A stretch of 64,000 bases of DNA. Origin: Nereocystis luetkeana (taxonomy: Eukaryota > Sar > Phaeophyceae > Laminariales > Laminariaceae). Made by a program: the position numbers and the translations under genes. Position 1 is the stretch's first letter. Every line of letters begins with the position of its first letter. This document shows, piece after piece, positions 51,578 to 63,530 of this stretch. The notes under the pieces are model-generated. The model saw nothing but the letters and a program-made list of their open reading frames with translations, searched no databases and was not told the origin of the DNA. The stretch spans positions 1,922,001-1,986,000 of the forward strand of contig JARUPZ010000002.1 in NCBI GenBank assembly GCA_031213475.1. Reading direction: 5' to 3'.

Positions 51578-53870
51578 AATAGGCGTCAGCGCAAAAAACT
51601 TGACTTTTACTACGTTAATATATCTACTTTCTGGATTTTGTGATAACATAGTTAGTGTTATTAATAGTGTGTTACGATATTGGCGGGCGATCGCGTAACA
51701 TTATGTTAGATTGTTACCTTGATCCCGAACCGACCGCAGTATAGTGTTACGGAGTTAGGGTATGCAGCCCATAGCGAGTACCCTGGTATAACACTATAAT
51801 ATGTGTTGGCGTGTTAACGAAATTCCTTGTGTGGCTATCGTAACACACGTTGAAGGGATAACGTACACGGCCAAATGTGACTGAGGACCAACGCCCCAAC
51901 GGGTAGGGTGGGTGGACCGTAACTGGACCAAGTCCGGCGGGAAGGCCTCATAGCTTCGGTTTTTGTTAGTGGGTGAGCTCGCGCAAGCCCCACACTACCC
52001 GGGAGAGATGACTTGCCCGGCCGGGTGGCTATCTCCACCGCACCTGCCCCTCTCGGGGGTCAGGTCGGGTCAACGTGCCCAAGCGCCAGTAGTAACAAAA
52101 CAGCTTATCATGCTGGTGTTGCAACGGTAGCTATACTAGGTTAAATTGACACACGACACGGTAACGTGGAAGTGTGGTTTATTTTTACCAATCCGCCGGA
52201 GGATAAAAAAAGAAGAAGAAGCCAATTAATCGTTAACATTATGCTATACCGTGTTAGCGGCATCAGCTCGTGGCGATTAACGCTATGTTTTGGCGTGTTG
52301 GCGGGATTCATAATTGCTACAGTAATACCCTTTATACGGATAACGTACACGGCCGAATAAGCGCGTACACAACGCTATCGATGTTAGTGCGTTACTGAAA
52401 TTCCAAGTGGCTATCGTAGCACACTTTAGAAGGATGATGTCTATACATGGTCAATACAACGTTAACAATATGTTAGTTACCGTATCAGCCGCAGCAGCAG
52501 TCCGTATCGAGCGACACCTTAGGTGAGGGCGTTAACGGAACGGAAACTATAACATACATCAAACGAATAAACTATACCAGGCATGATCGATAACACATTT
52601 AATTTAGCATAATGTTAATGTGTACGAAGCTCGCATGCAATGTATGAAGTTACACAAGTTAGCAGATAACGTACACCCCCAATCTAACATTCAACAATAT
52701 GTTACGGCCGTGTTAGCTCGTACGTGCGAGTGTACAGATTACGTTATAGATGGATTACGTAGATTATACCTTGGTACGTTATATATGAATGACGTACTGC
52801 TGTGGAATAGATGGATAACGTACTGGCGGGGTTTCCAGGAAAAAATGAGGCGTTTTTTTGCGGGGATCCCTCCTAAATATCCCCTGTTTAGGGATTTCAC
52901 ATATGGAGGCGTTTTTTACCAAGGTGGCCATGCTATCCTCCCCCCCCGGGGATATTTTTGTAGGTATCCCGTACTGGAATATCGGCGCAATTGGGTAACA
53001 CGGCTACGTTATATGTTACTCCTATACGTACACCCCGTTTAAAACTTTAGTAACACAGGTAAAACAAGTTAGATACCGGAAATATCCAAATAAAGGGTAA
53101 CGTAGTAACATTACGTTAGAACGACTTCGGCCCCAACGGTAACTCAGTAACGTAATGTTAGACCCCGATTGATTTTTACGGTAACACGGTAACAGAATGT
53201 TACGATCAGATCTTTACTGTGACGGTAACACCGTAACATAATGTTAGAGAGACCTCTGCATTTTTAGGCTAACATCCTAACATACTGTTACGTATGGGCC
53301 GGCTAAGACTTTAACGTATCTAACGTACGTCAAGTGTTACGTTATCCGAGCCAAGACAATCAGATGGGGGGGTCCAGATAACTTAGTGTTAGTATGGTGC
53401 TGGCGAACATGGTAACGTTATATTAGGGTGTTTTGTGTAACACTCCTCCCAAACGTAAGACTATGTTAGTGCTTTATGTCTAACGTTGCGTCGATAGTAG
53501 CATTATGTTGTCGTGCTACAAATACTAAATATGCGGATACCGATCTGGCCATGTTAGAGCGATAACGTACTACGTGTTTGGTCAAAGTCTAACACTGCTG
53601 TGTTACGGTGTTAGTTCAAGGACTAATCACGGGCATAACATAATGTTATACTGTTGTGCCAGAGCTGGACGAGATCGAGCAGCAACATAACGTTAAGGCG
53701 TGCGCACGTTCGCGGGTTTCCAGTTAACACTGTGTTACCGCGTTACCGTGATCGCTCCTCCTGTGCTAACACTATGTTATAGTACGTTACCACGTTCCTG
53801 TGTCAGGCCCCATAACGTAGATAAGTGTTATATCCGAGTGTTACGTTATCCGAGGTGTGAAATTTTCCGG
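51578..53870. repeat. TAACA/TGTTA-rich block, copy 1
   Basis: Homologous along its length to 54399-56110 (same order, interrupted by a family-D retroposon and a unique part 52620-53040). Contains a TAACATAATGTTA-type palindrome every few tens of bases. Confidence 0.82.
51875..52220 (+). mobile_element. retroposon family D copy with GCCAA duplication
   Basis: 346 bp bounded by GCCAA (51870-51874 and 52221-52225). The duplicated block at 54399 onward lacks it and so shows the empty site. Ends ACCAATCCGCCGGAGGATAA plus (A)n(GAA)n. Confidence 0.83.
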
Positions 53871-54398
53871 CGGCTGCAATTTTACCGGCGTTACATTCAT
53901 GCTGATCGTGGGCGGTGCTCCAGCTCTATCATGTACACGGATGCTGCGCAACTAAATGTTGGAACATTCGCGGGCACGATCCAATTTTAGTCAAGCATGC
54001 CGCGCAAAATGAATTGCGAAAACTGTCCCTGCGCGATGCCGTTTATCACCGGTGTGCTGCGCAAACTTTTTTTTTTGTATCGGCGTGCTGCGCAAATGCT
54101 ACAAAACTTTCCAGCGCGAAAACATTTTGATGCCGGTATGATGCACAAATGTCGCAAAATATAGTACCGCCACCTGTCTATGGATTTTTTTTTTTGTGAT
54201 GAAACATTCGATCTCCTGTCTTCTTTCTCGTGTCTACTAATGGACAGTACTACTGTAGTAGAAATATTTCCTTGAGACCGTACCTACAGCGTACAGCGTA
54301 CAGTGTTAATAGTAGATGCGCAACCTTTCCCAACAATGTACCCACACGCTGCAGAATTTCACACCTCGGATAACGCAACACTTAACGTTTTAGGTTAA

Positions 54399-56110
54399 CG
54401 TTAGGCGTCAGCGAAAAAAATAGTAACATTACGTTACCACGTTAACCGTTTTTGGGATTTCGTGATAATATAGTGTTAGTGTTTCATGATATTGGCGGGC
54501 GATCGCCTAACATAATGTTAGCGTGTTACCTCGATCCCGTATTGACCGCAGTATACGTGTTACAGTGTTAGGGTAGGCAGCCCATAGCGAGTAACACTAT
54601 GTTGGTGTGTTAGCGGAAATCCTGGTGGCCATCGTAACACACGTTATAGGGATAACGTAAATCGTCAATTAAACGTTAACATTATGTTCCCGTGTTAGTG
54701 GCATCACCTCGTAGCGAGTAACGTTATGTTAGTGTGTCAGCGGAGTTCTCGCTTGCTACTGTAACACATTTAAATGGATAACGTACATGGCCATTTAAAC
54801 GCTTACATATCACTGTGCAGTGTGTTAGCGGAATTCCTAGTGGCTATCCCAACACACATCAGTCATTGACGATCTCGCAATCCCCGTCGTTGTTGCTGGC
54901 GGCGCCAGCCTCGGTGGCGGGCGGTAGCGTCGACATGACGTCTACGCCAGTGACGTCAACTCCACCGCGCGAATTGCACGGGTATGGGCTGTGTGCAGTA
55001 TCGTCCGTGTTGACGATGGGTGATGGAGGGTGTTGTGGCCGGTCGGGCGTTGTTGTGCGCGTGGTGGTGGTCGTGGGCGATGGAGACTGACGTTCTTTCC
55101 AACGGATTCCTCCCTCCTCTCTCTTTTACTCTTCCGTTTATACGTCGCACCCGCGCAATTTCAAGTTCCTGCCTACTATGCACGTAGTAACTGTGTTATA
55201 ATGCACCAGGGATGTCGGCGAAATTGGATAACACGGCAACGTTATGATACTTCGCCATGCCGCTTTACCACTAAGACATGTAACACATACATGTTAGATC
55301 TTGGGTAGATCCAAAGGGTAACGCAGTAACATTACGTTTGAACGACCTTGGCCCCAACGGTGACACAGTAACATAATGTTAGACCCGGATTGATTTTTAA
55401 GGTAACACGGTAACGGAACGTTACAATCAGATCTTTACTGACGGTAACACCGTTACATAATGTTACAGAGACCTCCGCATTTAGCCTAACATCCTAACAT
55501 AATTTCACGTGTGGACAGGCTAAGACTGTAACGTATCTAACGTGTGTTAAGTGTTACGTTATCCGAGCCTAAGCCAATCAGATGGGGGGTCCATATAACT
55601 TAGTGTTAGTATAGTGCTGGCCACTGCGTTGTGTTATGTTAGTGTGTTATTTGTAACACAATGTTATGTGTGTTAGTGCTGGCGAACATGATAACGTTAT
55701 GGCAGGGTGTTATGCATAACACTCCTCCTAGGGGTAACACTATGTTAGTGTGTTATGTCTAACGCTGCGTCGACAGTAACATCATGTTATCGTGTTAGTA
55801 AATATGTGCGGAGATCGATCTGGGCATGTTAGAGTGATAACGTACGTGTTTGGTCAAAGCCTAACACTGTGTTACAGTGTTACAGTTCAAGGACGGATCA
55901 TGGCATAGCATAATGTTGCTGTACCAGAGCTGGACGAGATCGAGCAGAAACATAACGTTGAGACGTGTGGTTTCCAGCTAACACTGTGTTACCGCGTTAC
56001 CGTGATTGCTCGTCCTGTGCTAACGCTATGTTAGTACGCTACCGCGTCCCTGTGTTAGGCCCCATAACGTAGATAATAAGTGTTATCCGAGTGTTACGTT
56101 ATCCGAGGTA
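54399..56110. repeat. TAACA/TGTTA-rich block, copy 2
   Basis: Same order of segments (GATATTGGCGGGCGATCGC, CAGCCCATAGCGAGTA, GATTGATTTTnAnGGTAACA, CGTTATCCGAGCC). No coding signal. Confidence 0.82.
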
Positions 56111-57400
56111 TGCAGAATTTTATATTCTGCCTCGTCCAGTACATCTTTATTGTTTCCACTTTCAAGCGCATTGGCAACACCCGCTTCATCCATCGTCTCT
56201 TAGATACTGGAACCACACTCTGTATCTATCTTTTCGACCTGGTACTGACAAGCTAGGGCATATCCAGACGTAGCACTGCCCAAATTGGTCTGGTACTACA
56301 CAACAAGCGGGTCATGCGCGCATACCTCTAGATAGACTCTAACTGACTCGACCAGCACTCTAGAACACCCTCTAGTTATTTACTCGTCGGGTTCTAGAAG
56401 GTAGCGAGTATAGGCGAACCTAGAACGCCGCGTAGTTATTTACTCGTCGAGCTCTAAAATATAGCGCGCATACACCTCCCCCGTGCCGCATGTCTCTGTT
56501 TTGTTTTGTTTCTTCGTTTCTTCGTTTTTTCGTTATTTTCCTCTCTTTTCTTTTTCTATATCTATACCCACCGGCAACGGGTAATGCGTGTGTACCTGGC
56601 ATGCTATTTTGAGCACTCCCGAAGAATATCGAACGTTAGCCATTTTTGGATATGGCACATTTTGGGCTAGCATTGGCCTTTGGTCATGTTACAACCACGT
56701 ATGTATGCCTGAGGCAAAACATGCTCTCGCACCATTTGCGCACTTTAGTTATGCATCCGAATTATCTTGTGTCTCGGAACGAGAATATATTCACCTCGCA
56801 AACCGAGCCACGATATATTTTGAGTACATTGGTGGCCCCACGTGGTTCTTTTACCCCATGGCGGGAGAGACAAATTGAGTAATGAGTGAACGCCAGGAGT
56901 ATACCGCCCTCGAAGGCCCCGCTGCTCCTTCGAAATACCTGTATTTTGCGTACCTGACAAGTGCTTTAGCGGTAGCGCAGATATTTTGCGTGTACCGTAA
57001 GTATTTTTCTGCGTCTTTTTTTGCTTTCTTTCGTAGAAGGATTTCTCGGTGATTATAATCGCCTCCCGAGCACCCAAGCCCATTCCGGGTCTGTCAACAA
57101 TTTTCACGTTCCGGTCCTGTTGGTGACGTTCGTATACTACTGGTGCCGCGTCCTCTGCTCCAGTGCTCGGGTTGCCCCCACACCCCAACCCGATTCCGGA
57201 CCACTATGGATCCCTCCAACGGTGCACACGCCACCCTCGGGCTTACAAGCGCCCACAGATGCGACCACCACTGTGTCTGTACCCTCCAGGGTCAAGACGC
57301 TCCCGCCCGCGACCACCGCGTTCATAACCTTGCGCCCAATGGCCTCTCTTTTTGAGCCCATAGCTCTCACCTTTCCCGCTGCTGTACATATGGCGCTTCT
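56111..57400. other. interval before the retrotransposon
   Basis: Contains two related segments TAGTTATTTACTCGTCG (56373 and 56434), and ORFs at 56588-56878 and 56745-57188 that I do not recognise. A 5' LTR could lie here, but its partner would be outside the window. Confidence 0.4.
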
Positions 57401-58374
57401 ATGACTTCGATCGGCCGGCGCCCATTCACAGTTGGCTCGTGGCAACATATCTGTTCTGGTCAATACCATGAAACTCCGACCTCAGCAGGTAAAAGCCGCG
57501 ACGCCTACCACAGAGTACACCGCCGCGACGATATCCGCGCCCATCCCCCGCGCTCACCATCCTGCACCTTTGTATGGGTTCGCTGTGCTCCTATCCCGGT
57601 TGACACGCTACTCCCGGCCTCCACAGGGCCATCCACCGCCACAGCCAACGCCTTTCCACCCAATGCCGGTTCCACGCCCCGACGGAGCCCGCGCTCACCA
57701 CCTACCGCACCAAGCAACACCGCACGCAAACACCGCAACACCATCCACTACTACTGTCGTTCTTCCACGTCTACCGGCTATATCTCCGAGCAGCGGCAGC
57801 GACAGCGACGTCGACTCACCATGCAGACGCTACCGCAACTGCAGTGGTCGCGGCGACGGTCGCGCTCGCCCCAAACTTGTGACGCCCCTGGCACCTGCAT
57901 CGGTCTCGCGAAATCGTCGCAGCCGTGGCGGCTTGCAACCGGCACACATTTGCGACGGCCTCTGGAGTCTGCGCATCATCCGTCTTGGCGCTTCTTTGGG
58001 CCTACTACGTGCGTACACAACCAACATCACCCCTGCCGGACTGCCAGAGGCCATCTGGATAAGAGCGACGCCGGCTACCTCTTTATCGAGTACCCCCGGT
58101 GCTTTTTTGTTTTTCGACGTGTATGCTGTGTTGACGACATATTTGCACAGTGGCACCACCGCTATTTTCGCCTCTGCTCGCCAGCTCCTAGCGCGCAGAA
58201 ACTTTACGTGCTCAAGCTGAACCCTGCCTCAGCTGTAGCAGCCTAGACTGCAACGTGAAGGCCTGTAGGAAACTTTTGTTTCGCGCAGCGTGGGGCAAGT
58301 CCGACGATGGACAGCAGCTACCGCAACAACAGGCTTAATACCAGCGGTAGCGTGGGCGGCCGATCACGACTTCG

Positions 58375-58760
58375 GCGGCAGTACTTTCGATGCTGCACGT
58401 TTGTAGTTACCGACACCGCGCCTTCAGCGAAACGGTATTTCGTCGGAGCCCAGGAACAGCTTCGCCTTATCAGGATGAGCTTTCTCCTCCTTCCCCTCCG
58501 ATGACACCGCAGTACTTTCGATACTACGCGCTTGTCACTGATACCGCATCTTCAGCGGACCGATATTTCGTCGGGGCCCAGGACCAGCTTCGCCTTTATC
58601 CGGATGAGCTTCCTCTTCCTTCCCCTCCAATGACACCGCAGTACTTTCGATGCTGCGCGCTTGTCACTGATACCGCATCTTCAGCGATCCGATATTTCTT
58701 CGGGGCCCAGGACCAGCTTCGCCTTTATCCGGATGAGCTTCCTCTTCCTTCCCCCAATAA
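58375..58760 (+). repeat. 129-bp tandem repeats, in frame
   Basis: Three units (starting near 58375, 58504 and 58633), 43 codons each, reading AQDQLRLYPDELPLPSP; unit length keeps the frame. Confidence 0.85.
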
Positions 58761-59379
58761 CATCGCCCCCTCTTCTCACCCATTCCAACAGTAATCGCTT
58801 GAACAAGAATTGGTCCCCTTGTTTATGTGATCATCTTGAGGTGTGGGTGGTGGGAGGTTCGAACGTCGAGCCTTACAAGGACGCTCGCCTCGACGTCTCT
58901 TCTCAATGAGCTACGCTGGGGCTTGCGAAGCATCGCCGAGTGGCCTGCAGAAGTATTTAACCTGCCAGGCGCCTCGACGACCACGACTACCAGCGGTTCG
59001 GTACCGTGCACGCCTCAGCCGCCTCGCTAACCGGGACATCGACCGAGCTGGCTTTCAATCGTCTGAACCTCTTTGCTCGCGCTACGCTCGCGAGCCCCGC
59101 GTCAGCATCTGCTGGATCACAGGATGCAGTTGACACCGGGACCTCCGCTGATCGCCAGGTGCTGCCGACACCACTATCCCTAGGCCTAGGGGATAGCCCC
59201 GCCCTTTGAAAGGCGGAATACTCGCGATTATCGTTGACTAGGAGATCCGTAGAGCCACTTGTCCCGCCATTCTTCCTGGTGCCGTGCAAATGGTACGACA
59301 CCGCAGGACCCGGATATCAGGCATCGTTTCTACTAGCGAGTGGACACCAGCTTCCCAGTCGATGACCGATCCAAGCAGG

Positions 59380-59790
59380 GACCCCAAGGGTACCTCTGGC
59401 TATGCTCGAGATCCTCCGGGAACTCGGCGATGCCGACCATTTCCCCCGTGGACGCCGGGAGTGCAGCCGGGCTCCTTGACCCGGTTTGTCTCCCGAGGAC
59501 GCCATTCAACAGCGGCTCCTAGGGTATCTCCGGTAAGTCCGAGACCCTCCTATTAATAAAAACTCGGCGATGCCGACCATTTCACGCGCGAACGCAGGGA
59601 GCGCAGTCGAGCCTCTTGACCCGGTTTCCCTCCCGAGGACGCCATTTAACAGTGGCTCCCAGGGTATCTCCGGCTACGCCCGAGACCCTCCTACAGATTC
59701 GGCAAGGCCGACCATTTCCTCCGTGAACACTGGGATCGCAGCTGGACCTATTGATCCGTCTCCCCTCCTCATGACACCATGCGACAGTCT
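59380..59790 (+). repeat. ~147-bp tandem repeats
   Basis: Three units around CGGCGATGCCGACCATTTC and CTCCCGAGGACGCCATT; unit 2 carries an extra TATTAATAA. Confidence 0.82.
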
Positions 59791-60732
59791 ACATGACAGC
59801 CGTCTATCACCACTGCCGGACCAGCCTGCACACACCCCGAGCCTCACGCCTGATGAACTTTACCTGTTTTGGTAAGGTGACTCCGCCCTTTTGCAGTGAT
59901 ACATGTCGGACTTCGTACACGAAGGCACCGACTACAACTACGCCGACCAGTTCGTCATGGCGACACAGAGCGCCAACATCAAACCATGGCCTCATCTGAC
60001 CCGGCTGAGCAGAAAGCCCTCGGACGCGCCGTGTTTGATTTCGGCGACGACGTACGGGTCCAGCACCGTATCTCCATAGTTCGTCAAGCAAACTTGAGCG
60101 AATTCGGACAAAACCTGGATCTGCTCAGACCTCTCTTGGAGACGGACAACTAAATTCTGGCTGGAACCAGCCCATATGACCTCATCTGGGGCATAGCTTT
60201 CAGGGCCGAAGAACGACTGGTCTACTACCCTTCGCTCTGGAAGTGTTCTAACCTTCTAGGGCGAGTGCCGAGCACCGTCTGCCAGGCTCTTGGCCCTCTT
60301 CCTTTCCTACCACGACCCCGACCGAGCCGCCGGGTTCATCCCCAACGACCGTAAACCACCTTCACCCGAACGATCTCGCTTTCGACCACTCCAGCCCTCG
60401 TCGAGGTCACCCTGGTACGCCAGTCCGGCGCGCCGGCGTTCACCGGGAGTTACACGGTCAACATGTCAACATGTTTCCCCGCGATGACCCCTTTCGGACA
60501 CGGCAATTTTTGTCCCCGATGGGTACCCGACCATACCGTTCTCCGGCTCCACCGAGCTTGAACCGGAAGACCTCCTCGGGAACTCCTCTTCTCCATCGGT
60601 GTAAGTGCCAATTTCCACCCTGGCCGACCCTTCCCTAGAGCCCCGTCATTCCCTTTCCGCCCCCAACATCCAAAGCCTCCACGACAACATTCTTGTTGCT
60701 TACGAAGGCCCAACCTCGGCAGCGCCGCCCCC

Positions 60733-61048
60733 GGCTGGTTTGTCAAGGTGATCAACGAGGTCGTCAAAGGGTTGGAACGCGTCGCTGCCTACCTTGACGA
60801 CATCATCGTCTACGATACGGACCCCACAGCTCACACCGCCAACATTCGAGCCCTCTTCCAATGCCTTCGTATCCCCAACCTCAAGCTCTCCGCTGCCAAG
60901 GCCAGAATCGGCGCCACCAAGGCCAGAATTGGCGCCACCAAGGCCGACTTTCTGGGACCTACGACCTCCCCCGCCGGCTTTAGCCCTAACGCCGACAAAG
61001 TCGCTGCCTTGACCAAGATGCCGATGCCGGCAAACGTGAGGCAAGTCC
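60733..61048 (+). pseudogene. reverse transcriptase, C-terminal part
   Basis: GWFVKVINEVVKGLERVAAY, then LDDIIVYD (the YLDD active site), ALFQCLRIPNLKLSAAKA and FLGPTTSPAGFSPNADK. The 21-bp segment for KARIGAT is tandemly duplicated (60898-60945). It breaks at 61048 through a retroposon insertion. The finger part upstream (60154-60732) is scrambled by frameshifts. Confidence 0.85.
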
Positions 61049-61131
61049 ACGACACGAACGTGGAAGTGTGGTGAGCTTAAGCTTTATTTTTACCAATCCG
61101 TCGGAGGATAATAAAAAAAAAAAAAAAAAAG
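61049..61131 (+). mobile_element. retroposon family D 3' end inserted in RT
   Basis: Only 83 bp: CACGACACGAACGTGGAAGT to a run of 18 A, splitting the retrotransposon polymerase at GTC. Confidence 0.83.
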
Positions 61132-61746
61132 TCCGCGCGCTCATTGGCAGAATTGGCTACTACCGCGAATCCCTCGGGAACCTCTCCACACGCCTACGCC
61201 CCACCACGGCCCTGCTCAAGCAAACGGCCAAATTCCTTTTCACCCCGGCCATGGAAGCGACCGTCCGCGAGATTCTCCGCGAGCTCGCCGCCTTTTCAAC
61301 CCCGGTTTTCCCGGACTACGACGCTGTCGCCGACAACTTCCGCCCCTTGCGCTTGTACTGTGACGCTAGCCGCGACGGCTTCGGCGCCACCCTCGAGCGG
61401 AAACAACTAGACGGCTCCGTCCGACCCATCCTGTTCATCAGCCGGGCCACCTTGGACTCAGAACGTTCTTGCCCCCCCGGCCTCGACCTTGAAGTCGGTA
61501 GCATCGTTTCGGGCATCAAGCGGCTACGCGGTCACCTTTGGTCCACCAAGTTCGTTATCTACTCCGACCACAGGGCGCTCGAGAATATCACCAAAGTAGA
61601 CAAGCACATCGCCCGCGTCCAGAGTTGGTTGGACTTCCTCTCCGCCTACACATACACGCTGGAGTACCGGAAAGGTACCGCCAACGGCAACGCCGACCTT
61701 CTCTCCCGCCTTCCCCAGCCAGCCACCGATCGCACTGAACCCAACC
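61132..61746 (+). pseudogene. RT thumb/connection and RNase H
   Basis: Resumes exactly after the insertion with RALIGRIGYYRESL. The RNase H part keeps all four acidic positions: YCDAS, LDLEVGS, YSDHRAL, GNADLLSR. The frame is open to 62117, but after about 61760 the sequence is a P/S/T-rich linker. Confidence 0.87.
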
Positions 61747-62539
61747 GCCTGTCCAGCCCCGACACCTTGGGCATTTACCTCATCCATCCCTGTGGCTTTA
61801 CGCCTTGCGAACCGTCCATGCCGGGCATCGGCTTGGGTGGGCTCGTACCAACGTCCCCCTTTCCCATCCCGGTCATCCGACCATCCCCTTCACTGACGAC
61901 GATTACGGCAACTTCCGCCGCCTTGGACCCTCCATCGATTTCTCCGGATCTTCCTCGGCCCCCAAAACTTTTGTCGGGCCTTTTTCGACGCACGACAACG
62001 CCACCGAATCCCTTGCCAGGTCCGCGAACTGTGCCGTGGACGCTGGCGCTCCTCCTGGCTTGGCTTTCAGGCCGCCCGTCGTCTCTTCACCGCTCACCAT
62101 TGGCGCCACAACTCTAGCTCCTACGGACCTGATATATTCGCGGACCCGCCATCGCGCCGTCGCCTCTGGCATTCCCCCCGCCACCGCCAACTATGGTTTC
62201 GGCTGCCGAGCAACGGTGGCCGTACCTCCTAGGTCAGCGCCGACACGCCCCCGCGCACCCGCGCCCACGGACAAGGGGCCACCTATTCCTTCCGAACCAA
62301 CCCCCCCCCCAGGCCGTGCCGGCCGCGCAACCAGCGCAGCCCTTGTTGCGAGCGTCCATAGGTTCAAGATCGCCTTCGGCACCGTCTTCTTCCCCACCTA
62401 GGTCCCACACCCCTGAGCCTGCCGTCGCGCCCGACAACGGTATTCCAAGATCGGGTTCAGCAAGACGTCTTCCACGACCTCCGGTGTCGCCCTCGCTTCT
62501 CCTGCCGGAGTTTACCGACGACGAGCCCCACCTCCTCTC

Positions 62540-63175
62540 TTGTGTGAGGCACTTCACGCACATGGACTGGGCGCGCGAACAATGCGCCGAGCCCCTCTGC
62601 TCCGCTACCATACACTAACCTTTCCTTGCACTCCCCTGCCCCTCCACCGCCCGACCTCTTTGGATTTTTTCCAGCCGTCCCGGCGCCCGCAGCTTCTAGA
62701 CGTGCTTGCCCTTGCAGGTAAAATCAAACTCCACTGCACCGACGATGACACCGTTCTCCTGGTTCGACAACCACTTGAGCCCCACCACACCGGGACCACC
62801 TACACGTCTTCCACCGTACCATCCCGGCGCATCTACGTCCCGATGTTGATGCGCCCTTGGGTGCTGCACACCTGCCACGCCACCGCTGCTTGCCACTTGG
62901 GAGGTTTCCGCACGGTCAGCATGCTCGCGTGTGTTTTCTGGTCGACAGGCATGGACTTCTCCGTCCGCTGGTGGATCCGGCGTTGTCCCAAGTGCCAGGC
63001 GCGTAAGACCTCGCGCCAAACCATCCGCAGGCCCACCCTTTCCCTGCCCCTAACCAACGGCCCTGGTATAGCCGTCGGCCCGCTGCCCCTTACCCCACTC
63101 GGAAACCCCTACGTTCTCCTCTTCACCGGCCGCTTCAGCCGCCGCGCCGACATGTACGCCGTGGCAGCAGCCTAA
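62540..63175 (+). pseudogene. integrase zinc finger and start of catalytic core
   Basis: HHCC finger: HTCHATAACHLGGFRT, then RRCPKCQARK. It continues to the core start GPLPLTPLGNPYVLLFTGRF, where the usual first catalytic Asp region is changed, and stops at TAA (63173). Confidence 0.8.
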
Positions 63176-63530
63176 TTCACCACCGTTGGCACTGCCGACA
63201 TCCTCATCGACCAGTACATCCCTCTGGGGCGGTGCCCCATCACCCTTATCCCGGACAACGGACTGCACTTTACCTCGAGGCTCTCCAATGCCATCTACGA
63301 ACGCCTTGGCATCAGCAAGACCAGCACCAGCTCGTACCACCCCTGCACCAATAATGGCGTCGAGCCCGTCAACCGCACCATAGCCCAAACGCTTTCCACG
63401 GACAGCAACGGGCGACAACACAACTGGGACGAGCTGTTTCCGCACGTCGAATCAGCCTCCAACAAGTCCGTCAACGCCTCCACCGGGCTAGCCCCTAACG
63501 AAGTCCACAATGACCGCCTTCCATGTCTGC
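63176..63530 (+). pseudogene. integrase catalytic core, remainder
   Basis: Same frame after the TAA: ILIDQYIPLGRCPITLIPDN keeps the second catalytic Asp, GLHFTSRLSNAIYERLG follows, and NNGVEPVNRTIAQ keeps the Glu. The frame shifts near 63530. Confidence 0.8.

Larger units (their letters stand above)
57401..60153 (+). pseudogene. 5' part of the retrotransposon (gag position), no domain recognised
   Basis: P/S/T-rich open stretches (57401-58246, 58390-58794, 59570-59875, 59896-60153) in shifting frames. It contains two in-frame repeat arrays and ends with ASSDPAEQKALGRAVFDF and a stop. Gag is inferred from position only. Confidence 0.4.
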
